Positions 19,563 to 31,049 of a stretch of 64,000 nt of DNA are shown in pieces (within the stretch, counting starts at the first letter, position 1; the number at the start of each line of letters is the position of its first letter). Where the stretch lies: NCBI GenBank assembly GCA_977017575.1, contig CDRNVI010000054.1, forward strand, positions 248,001 through 312,000, given 5' to 3'. The DNA comes from Paramoeba atlantica (Eukaryota; Discosea). The notes under the pieces are model-generated. The model was not told the DNA's origin. It worked only from the letters and a program-made list of their open reading frames with translations, and ran no database searches. Position numbers and translations under genes: made by a program.

Positions 19563-22500
19563 ATGTTCCCGCGCACTCTTCTACGCTTTCTTCCGACTCT
19601 CTATAATGAGGATGACTGGCTAGAAAAGTTTGACGAAACCTTAACAACAACTCAGGAAAACGATTTGAAGAAAGTCAAGTCCATGTCTTTCAACGAATTG
19701 CTGAACAGAGTACGAAACTTTTCAAATAGGGACCACGCCAACGAGGAAAGTTCGAAAGTCGAATTGGAATCCGATACCATATCCGACTTCTCCTCCGAAT
19801 CCATTGTCCAAGACCTCAAAGGACACGACGAAGTCCGAATCCTCAACCAACCCAACACTGAACTTCCAGAGTCTCCCCTCCATCTCACTCCATCTTCCTT
19901 CCCCTCCTCTACCGCTTCCTCTTTCACTCCAGCCGTTGTACCCACCACCCTACCCTTAACCGACACCAACGCCCCGCCCTTTTTCTCCTCTCCCCCTTCC
20001 ACTCCCCCCAACCTCTCCACCACCAACACCCCAGACACCCCCCTCCCCCCTCTTAACCCCCTCCCCTACCTCTCCCGTGCCCTCCTCCCCCCCTCCCACC
20101 CCTTCTACCCCTCTACCACAACCGTTACTACTACGCCAGACTCTCCCTCTACTCCCTCTCCCTCTACTGCCTCTCCCTCCACAGCCTCTCCCTCTACTGC
20201 CTCTCCCTCCACCTTTTCCTCTACAATGCCTTCCCCTACTGCCTCTCCCTCCACAGCCTCTCCCTCCACAGCCTCTCCCTCTACTGCCTCTCCCTCCACA
20301 GCCTCTCCCTCCACTTCAGCCTCTCTCTTCACCTTCTCCTCTACAATGCCCTCCTCTCCCTCTACTCCCCGCCCCCCCTCCACCCCCCCTTCCTCCCCCG
20401 CCCCCCCCTCCTCTACCCCCCCCTCCTGGCTCCACGCCCTCGCGCTCTACCTCCACCACCCCCGCACCGCCCCCTGGCGCTCCTCCCTCTCCGGCCCCCG
20501 CGCCGCCCTTGCGCTCTGTGCCACCGCCCGGCCCCACGCCCCAGGCCCCGCGCGCCACATCGCCCACTGTATCCTGCAACGGTACCGTAAACCCACGAGC
20601 CGCAGGGAGTGGTGGGGGTGGGGGTAGTCGTGGTGGCAGTAGTGATAGTGGTAGTAGTAGTAGTAGTGGTGGTGGTGATCGTGATACTACGCGTACTACG
20701 ACTACGACCACTACTACGACTACGACTACTCCTCACTACCCCACCTACTCCCCCACGCTCGCGGGGTACGCGCTGCTGTGTATGGACTACCTGCTGGTGT
20801 GGTCCGCAGGGGTGAGCTGGGGAGAGGTGATGGCGACGGTGGGCCGGACCCCCTCCCCCGGGGCCTCGCTGTTGAGGTTGTGGGAGGCCACGGAGCGGGG
20901 GGAGGGGGGAGGGGGGGGAGAAGGCAGGGGGGAGGGGGGTGGACGGAGGGGGTATGGGGGAGGGGTGGGGAGAGCGGGGATGGCGGACCCGCTGCCGCAA
21001 CTTCCACCGTTGTGGAGGTATGCGGTGGCGTTGTTCACGTCGCATGTGGGGACGCAGCAGGAGGTGGAGAAGGGGTGGAATACCCATGGGCGGTTGCTTC
21101 GACGGTGCTTGATGGGGCTAACGACCCCTGCGAGGGGTGCGGCGGAGATGGCGGAGAAGATTGAGCAGGGGATTAGGGAGAAGAGCACGGTGCAATACCA
21201 ACAGGGGCGTGATTTCCGAAGGGAGTGGGCGGTATCGAGCAGGAGTTGTCCAAGTTGGCATGTTGCGCTGAAATTATACCTCTCGCCGTACTGTGTTCCC
21301 GCGGTTCGAAATGGTTTTACAGCGCTGCTGCTACAGAATTGGGGTCGCATGTACTTTCCGCATACTACCTGGTACGCCGTGCTGACAGTATATGCCCACG
21401 CGCGAGAGCATAATTTATCTTTGCTATGGGATTCCGAGACTCGGGAGGACACGTCGAGTAGCCAGAGTCGTTCTTTTAGCCGACCACCTTTAACTCCCTT
21501 TGTCAGCGTTATTAACGCACTCATGGCACAACATGACTATCAGCGAGCCGCGTACATGGAACATGCTCCAGCATCATGGGACGCGGTACCCAATACCGCT
21601 TATCAAGCTTCTACGCCGTGGGACGGCTTTGGAACCCGGCGGGAGACTTACCCACCCTACGTCGTAAATCTTGAGCAATCCCTTTTAACCTTCTGGGATG
21701 ACCTGTTTCGACGGTGCTCCTCACGAATGGGTAATACGCAAGCTGTCGCTTTGGAAGAGTTCTTAATCGTCTCCGTGTACAATGCTGTACGGGAACGTCC
21801 ACACTCCACGTGGCCTGCTCATCTTGCGCTGCTGCAACATTTTCTACACCATTTTCGCCGAATTAGTAAAGATTTTGAGGCGACACCCACGTATTCTGTT
21901 AAACATGGCTCTTCGTCAGGCAGGGACGAAACTTGTGAACCTGCCACAAACAGGGGCGATACATTGGATATTCTTTCCACGGACAATACACCACGGTCTC
22001 TGGTGTTCCCAAATCAACCCATAGCCTTGCAATATCAGAACGCCCTTGTTCATTTACTGGATGGTGTGCTGAACGTTTTCTCTCTGTCTAGAAAAACTCC
22101 GCCCGTTTCCCGTGAAGTCACCATGAGTCGAGGTCGCTACAAAGAACGTACGCCTCCATGGAGTCTTGCCTGTATGCTCTATGTAGATACAGCTCAACGG
22201 CAAAACAGCATTTACGCGGAGGCCTTATCGGGGACGGAAACTCACCATTGCCTTGTTCCACCAAGACGCTTAAATATCCGCATTTATCACAATCTAATTC
22301 GTGAGATGAGACGAGCGCGGAAATGGGAGATCGCACTGCGGTTGTATGCCGAACAATGCGGAGGTCAAGGTACACCAACTACGTATCAACAAAAGCCCAC
22401 AACAAAGAACTCTAATGATATTAATGGAGGGCTGGCACATTACAATGCCATTCCGTGTGCTGCTCTGTTTTACTCACTTGCCGAGGCACGAAAATCAGAA

Positions 22501-23337
22501 CTTCTGCGCCCTCTCCTCCTTAAATACGGATCCACACTCACAGATCGTGAAGCTGCCTCACTGCTTGCCTTGCTTGGACGTTCTCAATCGTGCTGGTGCA
22601 CGTCTCTCCACGTGTTGCAAAAGCGGTTACGAAGCACAATACAGAGCAGTCAGACAGGATCCTTGATTCCCAAGATCCCGCAAGAAACTGTTGAGCGCAA
22701 TGTGTCGCGCGAAAGATCCCCGGAGGATCGAGATCAGCTTCCACCTTGCGAGTCGGGCTACCGTGTCACCCTTTACAACATTGTGCTGACAAGACTGTTA
22801 CGACATGCTTCGACCCCAGCAACAACCACGGAGAAACAGGAACAAGTCCAGACACAAGATCAATGGTTGGCAGCAACCAAATTCGATCAAAATACAGTCA
22901 CCTGTTGTTGCGTTACATCATCTGAAACGAAGCGTAACGCAGAGTTCATCTACCCCTACACCCAGGCCCTGCGCGTCCTTAATGTTTTTCTCAAAGAAGA
23001 GAAGGACACGTTGACGGTTATTATTCCTGTCCTGCGACATGTTATGGAACGCTGCATCCCGTCTCTTGTCGAAGCCCTCCCAGAGTTTCACCCATTAAGG
23101 ACCGCAGCTTCATATTTTTCTCACCACGAGGAACTGAAAGCAAACGATGACAAATCATCCGAGGGGAAGAAAACGGAGCGTAGCTTTCATCAAACACAGA
23201 AAGTCGAAACGGATCGAAAATCCCCACCCGTTTCTTTGAAATTCGACCCTTTGGATGGGAAACACGCCATGGAATTCTGTGATTATTTAGGAAATGCACT
23301 GTTAAGATGCACGGTGGAACATTCGATACGAAAATAG
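19563..23337 (+). CDS. PPR-like (organellar RNA-binding type) protein with an apparent frameshift in a G-run
   Basis: Two overlapping frames make one gene. The first (19563 to a stop at 20627) starts MFPRTLLRFLPTLY, plausibly a mitochondrial presequence, passes a (SPSTA)n Ser/Pro/Thr repeat and then PPR-like WLHALALYLHH. Across the G-rich run at about 20605-20627 coding continues in the other frame: Gly/Ser/Thr repeats, then W-x-x-AL-type helical hairpins (WHVALKLYLS, WYAVLTVYAHA, WEIALRLYAEQ) to 23337. Such Trp-rich pairs are typical of PPR-like proteins of protists acting on organellar RNA. A one-base assembly error in the G-run is the simplest explanation; programmed frameshifting or a pseudogene are alternatives. 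The C-to-G skew switch, with a (GTA/ACT) repeat at 20640-20735, lies at the same place. Specific target unknown. Confidence 0.65.
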
Positions 23338-23379
23338 GAGCAGAGCCGCTCTCGGAGAAGAATATCCTCCGGGGGGTCT

Positions 23380-23475
23380 ACAAGGAAGTTGTTGGGTAGT
23401 CTAGTGTTGGTAAAAATATCCAAGTTTGGAAAGCAATAGCGCATTGGAGAGCTCTCGCAGACGTACATACGTGTA
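23380..23475. repeat. Family-B end fragment
   Basis: AAGCAATAGCGCATTGGAG and AGCTCTCGCAGA match the subterminal part of the B2 element at 29162. Solitary, no partner end. Confidence 0.55.
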
Positions 23476-23740
23476 TCTTATATATGAACCTTATAGAAAA
23501 CGATTCAAACAGTGGTTAGGAAAATTGGGTACCGATTCCAAAGCGTCACTTACACATTAATCAATTTACCTCTGCCTCTTTCCTACAATAATAGTCCAAA
23601 CACTGACAATGACTTACAAAGTTATTTCTGAGACATTCTGTTTTCAATTTACTTTTCATTCCATTTCTAAGGAAGTATACCTATACTATATTTCTAAGAC
23701 ATTTTCAATATCTCTGGAAGTATTTTCCCAGTTCTCGTTT

Positions 23741-25045
23741 ATGAATGATTGCCTGTTACTTCGTCTCTGCTACGGGTCCGACGTGTCTGTGAATTTAGAG
23801 CGTGGACGCCCTGGTAGAGTTCGAAGCGGGATAAACTTACCACAGGAACATGAGCTCGTACGGCTTTTCGAAAACATAGACAAATCGCATCACTCGTGGA
23901 AGGCATCAACATGGGCGTGCCGGTGGACGGGTGTGACCTGCCAGTATGGCAAGAGCGTCTCGAGCATACACATCGAATATTGGAAGTTGAAGTGGTCGCT
24001 CAATTTTGATTGGCTACCCCGCACATTGCAGACGATTATCTTTGCAAGAAATGAATTGAACGGTACTGTACCTCTAGACTCGCTGCCACATGAACTTGTG
24101 ACTCTTAATCTCGAGGAGAACAGATTTTCTGGAAAGTTGGAATTAGCGCATTTACCGCAAACATTAATAACACACAACAGGGGACGCACTTCGCACTCTT
24201 CACCCCTCCCCGGCTCGCTCTCTTCGAGTGAGCTTTCTTCCCTCCCCGGCTCTCTCCTTCTCGTGCTTTCTTCTCCCGGGAGCTATGCGCCATGGTGGCC
24301 TCCCTTGAGGACCACTGGGCGTGCTACAGCGGGAGGACACGTTGTATGCGTGTATAGGGGATGCGAACTTGCACCCCTCTCTCCCTACATGCTGTAGCGA
24401 GTGCGGCGGTAACGGACCTCCCCATGATGCATCATGATCCACGATAGACCATCTGACAGCATGAACCCACGGCTTGACCGTGTTGCAGCATGAACCATGG
24501 CTATACGTGCTGTAGCATGACCGATGGGCGTCTCGTCTCCTACCTCGCACTCCACTCTCTGTGTGACACCCGCCGTATGCGGGTCATGCGCCGATGGTAT
24601 CGGCCGTCACACAGAGAGACGTATCTCTGCGCCACGAGCGTATGATCATAACCTAGGTTGTAATTTGTTTGAAGGAAACGTCGACCTTACTCACTTGCCA
24701 TCGGAAATGGAAAATTTGAAGCTAAACAACAATCTGCTTTTTGGCGCTGTTGATCTTTCTTGTTTGCCCCATAGAATGTTCAATTTGCATTTATCAGACA
24801 ACTCATTCACCGGACGGCTCAAGTTGGATAGCTTGCCTGAAACATTGGAAACGCTGCATTGTAAAAACAATTGTTTTTCTGGCGAGGTCTGTTTTGATAA
24901 TCTTCCCCCTAGAATCACAGTCATCCATCTTTTCGGTAATCCTGAGCTTGAAGGTGTCCTTGACAAATCGATTATGCCCCAGAAATTATTCACAGTAAGC
25001 GTGGAAGAGACAAATATTGACTCAACGCTATTTGTACATCAGTAG
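23741..25045 (+). pseudogene. Leucine-rich-repeat gene, family member 3, split by a 474-bp insertion
   Basis: The first part starts MNDCLLLRLCYGSD (an upstream in-frame ATG at 23609 is also possible) and shows the family block VRSGINLPQEHELVRLF, HHSW and CRWTGVTCQ followed by about four repeats, ending ...LPQTLITHN at 24178. Coding resumes at 24653 with LGCNLFEGNVDLTHLP and about five more repeats to the stop at 25045. The two halves join mid-repeat in the same register, giving a normal LRR spacing. The intervening DNA holds stops in this frame, so unless it is removed from RNA the product is truncated. AT-rich like other members. Confidence 0.75.
24179..24652. mobile_element. 474-bp structured insertion inside the LRR gene
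   Basis: It is bounded by CACAAC (24173-24178) and CATAAC (24647-24652), a possible imperfect target duplication. It is GC-richer than the host gene, with spaced repeats of GCAGCATGAACC/GTAGCATGACC (24457-24525) and a hairpin CTCTCTGTGTGAC...GTCACACAGAGAG (24553-24617). Its left part (24195-24250) matches 26883-26930 in reverse, so it is a dispersed repeat. The ends are not GT...AG. Family unknown. Confidence 0.6.
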
Positions 25046-25055
25046 TGGGATATTA

Positions 25056-25121
25056 CGATTTGCGTGGAACAGGTTGTGATCCAACAGGTTGTGATCCAAC
25101 GATTTGCGTGGAACAGGTTGT
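25056..25121. repeat. Short tandem repeat
   Basis: GATTTGCGTGGAACAGG and TTGTGATCCAACAGG units repeat in tandem just after the LRR stop codon. Non-coding. Confidence 0.7.
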
Positions 25122-25241
25122 AGGGGGACGGAAATATAATTTCAACAGAATCGGAGTTCTATATATTTTCGTTGTGATCATTTTACACAGAGGCGTGGGA
25201 AGACATGTGGCCTTTGCCGATCATTGGTCTGGTATAAAGTA

Positions 25242-26598
25242 TTGCGGTGGTTGTATAACTACCGCTCTACCCTCGATTATTGCAAAACAAGTGAACAAAA
25301 ACAGTGAAAATATAAAGAGAAACACAGTAATATAATAGAAGAAAAAAATAAAAGGGGGCTCCGGTGGTCCAAAAATGAAAAACAAAATTGAAAAAAATGG
25401 GGGGTCTAGGGGTGGGGTCCATGGGGGGGTATACGTAAAATTTTTTTTTCGAATATTTTGCTTTTCGAAATCGAGCGCAGGAAAGTGGTAGAGTAGGCCG
25501 CGGCGATAATTTTCCACCCCCCCTGGTACGCTCAGGAGGGTTCCGACAAGGTCAAAATTTCCGAAATTTTTGGGGTGACCAAAAATAATTGTTTTTGGCC
25601 ATAAAAAAAAAAGTAAAAATTTATTTTTCCAAAATCGACTCCTAAAACGTATTTTAAGAGTTTTGGACCTCAGTTACCGTGAAAACATTAATTAAGAATT
25701 TTAGGCTCTTCGTTAAACGCGGCGGTTGCTTTCAACTTAGAAGTTACTCATGCTGCGCGCTTCGCGTTGAAAACTACCACCGCGTTTAGCGAAGAGCCTA
25801 AAAAAGAAAATTTAGCCTGGAAAACGGAAAGATTATAGCCAAAAGTAGCCGAATTTCGGGTACAAATGGGGTCATTTTCGCATATTTTTGCTCTCAGAGC
25901 ACTAAATCCGACATTTGCGCGTGGGAAATCACTCGCAGGCATGATTGAAAGCCTACCGAACGTATTGGGTAGAGAATGCGACTCCAACCATACCATTCTT
26001 TCGACACAAAAATGCCCTTTTAGTTCCGAAAAATACTTTTTCACCTTTTTTAGTCAAAAATGGGTCATTTTGAGGGGCGCATCACGGTTAGAAGAAGTGA
26101 TACCTTGCGAAAACAACTGCGTAGAAAGCTAGTGTAGGCCCCAAACTATCAAAATACAATAGGGGAAACGATTTTGGAAAAATAGTTTTTTTGTCATTTT
26201 TTTCGCCAAGTTGAATTTTTTTTCAAATTTTTTTTTCCGAAAAAATCCGAACTTGGCGGACCCGTCCTGCGGATACGCGGGGGGGTCACCCCCGGGTAGG
26301 GGGGTGGAAAATGCGCGCCAAGACCCCGGCTACCCTTTCTGCGGTTTTTTTTCGAAAACTAATTTTTTCGAAAAAAATTGCTCGACCATGCCCCCCCCCC
26401 TGGACCCCCCCCCCCTGGACCCCCCCCTGGACCCCCCATTTTTTTCAAATTTTTTTTTCAGTTTTGGACCACCGGAGCCCCCTTTTATATTTTTTTCTTC
26501 TATTATATTACTGTGTTCCTCTTTATATTTTCTCAGTTTTTTTGTTCACTTTTTTTTCAATAATCGAGTGTAGAGCGGTAGTTTTACAACCACCGCAA
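25242..26598. mobile_element. Family-A element, copy A2 (both ends present)
   Basis: Inverted ends TTGCGGTGGTTGTA / TACAACCACCGCAA, each continuing through CTACCGCTCTA and CTCGATTATTG into GTGAACAAAAACAG, are flanked by TA (25240-25241, 26599-26600). A ~105-bp palindrome (25700-25804, GGCTCTTCG...CGAAGAGCC) sits inside, so the element is two arms in opposite orientation around one palindrome. Arms carry TGGACCCCCCC minisatellites (26400-26440). No transposase. TA duplication suggests mobilisation by a Tc1/mariner-type enzyme. Confidence 0.75.
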
Positions 26599-26600
26599 TA

Positions 26601-27030
26601 ACATAAATTAAGGTAACTTTTTTTGGCACATAATTATTGCCTTAATTTCTGGTACCTTAATTATTGGTACCTTAATTAGAGGGGTGGATCGCCAAAATTA
26701 CAATTACTTGGCGCACCCGGCCGCACCAAGCCGCACCCGCTAAAGCTAAGCTGTTTCAATGGACGAAAACACTTGACGATTTTTTTGACACCTGAGCGTC
26801 CGCTTTGAGTCCATATGGTCTGAACTTTTTTTAAGTTTTTGACATGTTGCTTTCCTTTTGTCATCACGTCACAAGCCGAGAGGGAAGCAAACTCACTCCA
26901 GGAGAGTGAGCCGGGGAGGGATGAAGGGGTAAAGCATCGACAAGAGGAAAAGTCCAGAAAATTCACTCCAATCTCGACCTGAACACCCCTCTTCAGCAGC
27001 ACGTCCCCATTGACGTCGACAACTTTGTAA
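26601..27030. other. Repeat DNA without a gene
   Basis: Contains GGTACCTTAATT repeats (26640-26680) and, at 26883-26930, a reverse-orientation match to the insertion in LRR member 3. Confidence 0.5.
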
Positions 27031-27480
27031 GTGAACCTAGCGAAGCGCAAGGGCCAAGTGGCGGCTCACCCGACGCACCGCTCTCTCAATAGCTTGAGAT
27101 GTGCTTTCATCGAAATGAGCGGCGGTTGTCTCATAATTCCTCGTTTTCGTCTGCGCGCCCTTCTATATTACGGTGGCTACTCCTTCGAAGCCAAAGCACC
27201 AAACTTAGCTCTGTCACAACGCCAAATGAATGCACGAGTCGCTTTCTGTCTCGCAATGCTAAAAGAGAATGCAACTACAAACGGCGTATTTTTCGGTCTG
27301 CTGGTGCTTTCCGACGAATCTTGGATGGAGGCAGGGGATTTTTCAAGAGGGGCGTGGCAAAGCGAAACTGACATTGTTTACAAATTAAGAACGCATCATT
27401 CGACAAAAATAATGATTTGGGGGGCCATTGCAGGCAACAGGCATGTTTTTTATCATTGGTGGATTTTACGAAATTTCTAG
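27031..27480 (+). pseudogene. Tc1/mariner transposase fragment
   Basis: The frame reads SLNSLRCAFIEMSGG, NARVAFCLAMLKEN, VLSDESWMEAGDF and STKIMIWGAIAGN, the order found around the first catalytic Asp (in SDES) of Tc1-like DDE domains. The helix-turn-helix part and the downstream Asp/Glu are missing, and no terminal repeats are recognised. Confidence 0.65.
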
Positions 27481-27916
27481 ACGAATTTTTCATCTACCGG
27501 AAACGAATTTTACGAAATTAAAGAACGAAGAAGCAATCCACTAGCTAGCTCGCCGCTTAAACTCAAAGTGACTCACTCATGAGCATTCAAACTAGCCAAA
27601 TGACTTGCGAACCTACAAACTAGCTTACTATAAAGCATCTAGATACACGTTCTTCGAGTTTAGTTATATAAGTAGTACGTTGTCATATAGGGTAGGGGGG
27701 ACCTTCGATGAAGCTTCATCGAAGGTGTTTTTGATTTTTTATTTATTTTTTCAAATCTTCACGGAAAGGGTTTTCGCGGATCCGTATAGACATTTTGACT
27801 TTTTTGGTGCTTCATCGTAGTGTTTTGTGAAGGCTCGTATAGGAATTTCACCGTTTTTTCAGTTTATCTTCATCGAAGCGTTTTTGACTGATCAATATAC
27901 ATATTTTGAGCGACAA

Positions 27917-28070
27917 TCCTGCGGAAGGGGTAAACACAGGTTCTCGGTGCGCGACCCGCGCGCTCCAGCGCGCGTGTCGCCGAAAAATATTATTATGTCC
28001 CAGGGCTACGCTCACAGTTGGGCCTTGCTCGCAAACGGGGGCTTTTGCCTCCAGATGAGGGCTACAGAAA
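27917..28070. repeat. Dispersed TCCTGCGGAAG repeat
   Basis: TCCTGCGGAAG..., a CGCGACCCGCGCGCTCCAG hairpin segment, then CCCAGGGCTACGCTCACAG. Near-copies are at 45582-45705 and 45740-45850 beside Merlin copy 2, so it is probably part of that transposon family or a MITE targeting it. Confidence 0.6.
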
Positions 28071-29161
28071 CTGAATCTTTGTCTGGAGAAGGATTCAATC
28101 CTTGCATGCAGTAATTTTCGGCGCCCAAAACTAGTTTTTTCTATTTTTTTTTCATTTTTTCTTGGTTCTATTTTAGCCAGTCAGATTCAGCTCTGAGTCC
28201 CAGCAAACTATGTACATATGAGTTCGTTATGTACAAAAAAAGGAAATATTAATTGTCTTCCATTGTAATACTGTCAGTCTAACTTGAAACGAAATCATCT
28301 TCGCTTATGTAATCTGACGGACAACTACTCAAACTGACACTGTCCTCAAAATCATCTACATCACTTCCGTAATATTCCAGGAAGCACGTGAAAAGGTTTG
28401 CCATGCGAACTTGCCACGCGGTCTCTCGCCCGTTGTGGACGTCCCCCAACTTCGCACACTGAAGGGCCACATTTCGCATCAATTCCAAGGACGTGGCACC
28501 AAAATTGTAGTGCTGTTTCCGCACCCAGTCCTTTATGATGCGATGTGACCCTTCAGCGGTGTTCGTGTGGTACCCTTGGGAGTTCACAAACTCCACGCTG
28601 TGATTCACAGCGTGGTGGCGACAAAAGTCACCCAGTGTGGTGTACGCCCCCCAACAGTCGCTAACCACGACAGCCCTCGCACTTGTCAAGTGAGGAAGAA
28701 TAAAGTTATGAAGAGTTTCCGTATCTCTTCGTTTCACTAGCTTCCAATGGGTTCTTCCCATTTCTTGACCTCGAATCTCGGTAACTGTCGCAAACCACCA
28801 CCCCCGTTTGCGCTGTCGCCTCCCCCGCTGATATTTCCGTTTCCTTATAAAGGTTTCATCAACCTGAATTCGGGAAAATTCATATTGATCCATCTGCTCT
28901 TGAGCAAGGGCTGCATCCGCCGCGGAGCGTAGAACCTCCTGCACAGTTCTGCGACCCACCCCTCTATTGTGACAAATCTGGCCGGTACACATCTGATTCG
29001 CGATGTCGGCCCAGATGAGTAGTAGAATACTTGGAGTGGGATGGCTGCGCATCGAAATGTAAGGTTCAAATTTGCCTTTCTTGATTCTGCAGGCATTTCG
29101 AGAGCCAGACTCTCGGTGGTTACAGATTTGTATGTGGGACTTTCCAGGAACGTCCACCATA

Positions 29162-29911
29162 CAGGGGGGTAAATCAGATGCTGCGGGGGGTGTAAAAATT
29201 GCAAAACCTTTCCAATGGAAAATCCAATTGGAAAATGATAGCGCATTAGAGAGCTCTCGCAGAGTTCTATGTTTTAGAAAAGGCAGTTTCCCGGGGTATA
29301 GGGGGATGTTCAACTGACAAGAAGCCCAAAAACGTCAAAACATAAAAATTGTGAGAAGGGTTTTAGATGACTAATAATTACAACTTTCTCCTATTTTTTC
29401 TACTACTATGTCGAAACGCCGCGGCACGCTGTTTAAAGTTAATGAGCATTTCGTGACCATCTGTTTTAATGTAATCAACCGCTCTTTCAATAGAAAACAA
29501 GAGTTCAGTCCTATTTTCTGGATCTGTACCTTTTTTAATAAAGGCATCCATAATTTCCCAATTGTTTTCAATGGGGTTAAGATCTGGGGATTTTTGGGGG
29601 AAAGTCCAAAACAACGAGATCTATCGGAGAGAGATCCTTTGTTCTGCGTAGAACGGGATCGCTTTCGCGGCATAAAACTGCGACGAAATGGAGAAAAAAC
29701 GAAACAATGAGCAAATTTGGGAAAAACTGCAAATTTTAGAGTGGCAAAAAAACTTTAAAAGAAATGCCATAAACACAATTGCTTTCTTTTTGGGTGAAAA
29801 TAGCGCAAAAACATAGAACTCTGCGAGAGCTCTCGAATGCGCTATCATTTTCCAAAATTAGAAGGGTTTTGCAATTTTTAGACCCCCTGCAGCATCTGAT
29901 TTACCCCCCTG
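29162..29911 (-). mobile_element. Family-B Tc1/mariner element, copy B2, nested in Merlin copy 1
   Basis: Ends CAGGGGGGTAAATCAGATG / CATCTGATTTACCCCCCTG are flanked by TA (29160-29161 and 29912-29913), with inner TIR sequence ATAGCGCATTAGAGAGC mirrored on the right. It contains the transposase fragment at 29371-29673. At 750 bp it is shorter than a full-length element. Confidence 0.85.
29371..29673 (-). pseudogene. Tc1-like transposase C-terminal relic
   Basis: LFWTFPQKSPDLNPIENNW carries the SPDLNPIEN signature of the third catalytic acidic residue, followed by a normal C-terminal tail (IKTDGHEMLINFKQRAAAF). Upstream catalytic parts are absent. It supplies the family identity of the B elements: B1 and B3 are probably nonautonomous partners. 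Confidence 0.8.
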
Positions 29912-30492
29912 TATGCGCAACACCGTGCTTAGGACAAGAGGAGAAAGAAAGGGAGGACAAGGGAGACCTCTAGGACAAGGGAGAAAGAAAACCATGGTTT
30001 CGCATCCAACTCTCGGCGTCCGCACCAAGGAGGATATCTGCGACACTGCGCCAACGCTTCACGCAGTTGAACGCAGGACACTGAGTACAAACCGGACGTA
30101 AAGGTACGTCACGCCAGAGCGCAGGATTCAGAAGGCGGGGGTCTTGAACTGTGGCTGGGGCGTCCCCAAGTGGGCCACGCCTATGCTCTCGGTAAGTCGC
30201 CGCCTCGAGAAGAGCAACAAAACTGCGGAGCATGGCGTCCGGGTTTCCGTTAAGGGGATCTTGTTGGTTAGTGATTAAAAAATGTGAAAGAAAACGGAAA
30301 GTCAGAATTCAGACAAAAAAACAAAAAATTATTGAATTTAAAATGAAATTATATGTTTCATGCAACGTGTTTTCAACTGCCAATGGAAAAATTCGTTCGA
30401 AAACAAAAAGTTAAAAAAAGTCAAAAAAAGTGAAAAACACCTTCGATGAAGATTCATCGAAAGTTGTACACTTTCGATGTGCTTCATTGAAT

Positions 30493-31049
30493 TTAACTTC
30501 GTTAAACGCGGTGGTTGTTTTCAACTTAGAAGTCACTCATGCTTCGTGCTTCGAGTTGAAAACTACCTTTGCATTTATTGAAGCGACTAAAAATGAAAAA
30601 ATGCCAAAAAGATCACGTCGTTGTTTTCACCAGATACGCCTTCTTGGAGCCGTGGTGCGCCCCACAAAATGACCAGTTTTTGACTGAAAAATGTGAAAAA
30701 GGATTTTTCGAACCCAAAGGGGTCTTTTTGTGTCGGAAGAATGGTGTGATTAAAGTCGCATTCTCTACCCATTACGTTATGTAGCCTTGAATTCATGCGT
30801 ACGAGTGATTTCCCACACGCAAATGTCAGACTCGGTGCTCTGAGAGCAAAAATACGCAAAGATGACCCTATTTTTGCCCAAAAATCGGCTATTTTTGGCT
30901 ACAATCCTTCCGGTTTCTCCAGCTTTCGAATCCAGTTTTTCTGTTTTAGGCACTTCGTTACACGCAGTGGTAATTTTCAACGCGAAGAGCGTTGCATGAG
31001 TGACTTCTAAGTTGAAAACAACCACCGCGTTTAACGGAGAGCCTAAAAC
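30493..31049. mobile_element. Family-A derivative, copy A3
   Basis: Two diverged copies of the ~100-bp palindrome (30493-30596 and 30945-31049) bound an internal arm matching 25805-26130 and 41990-42325 (GAGCCGTGGTGCGCCCC, CTCTGAGAGCAAAAAT). More diverged than A2 or A4, so probably older. It abuts the right end of Merlin copy 1. Confidence 0.65.

Larger units (their letters stand above)
28279..30233 (-). pseudogene. Merlin transposase relic, copy 1 (split by Tc1)
   Basis: The N-terminal part (30233 to 29914: MLRSFVALLEAATYRE ... WMRNHGFLSP) is followed by the Tc1 insertion, then the rest to 28279. The DDE core is recognisable: QVDETFIRKRKY (first Asp), VVVSDCWGAY (second Asp) and HTNTAEGSHRII (Glu), with the basic RRQRKRGWW between. 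The C-terminus ends ISEDDFVSS. Besides the insertion, a stop lies in a ~25-bp AGGACAAGGGAG slippage duplication near 29940-29990. Inactive, but the catalytic half is well preserved. Confidence 0.85.
27695..30470 (-). mobile_element. Merlin (IS1016/ISXO2-like) transposon, copy 1, with nested Tc1
   Basis: Terminal regions are inverted: CCTTCGATGAAGCTTCATCGAAGGTGTTTTTG on the left (27702 onward) and its counterpart ending at about 30465 on the right, each a TTCGATGAA/TTCATCGAA palindrome. The Merlin transposase relic fills the centre, and a Tc1-type element sits at 29162-29911. The 3' side (28110-28260) is homologous to the same part of copy 2 (42915-43070). Target duplications could not be fixed. 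Confidence 0.7.

Noticed and set aside
20105-21524. Long frames opposite the PPR gene, and similar shadows opposite PUM, FAN1 and SPT6
   Set aside because: They arise from biased GC-rich code on the sense strand; translations are low-complexity Pro/Gly/Arg and lack domains.
24179-24652. Canonical spliceosomal intron in LRR member 3
   Set aside because: No GT at the left or AG at the right boundary that restores the frame; kept only as an unclassified insertion or non-canonical intron.
26213-26573. Long frame conserved between family-A copies A2 and A4
   Set aside because: Phe/Pro-rich translation of homopolymer runs and a minisatellite; conservation is explained by recent copying of the element.
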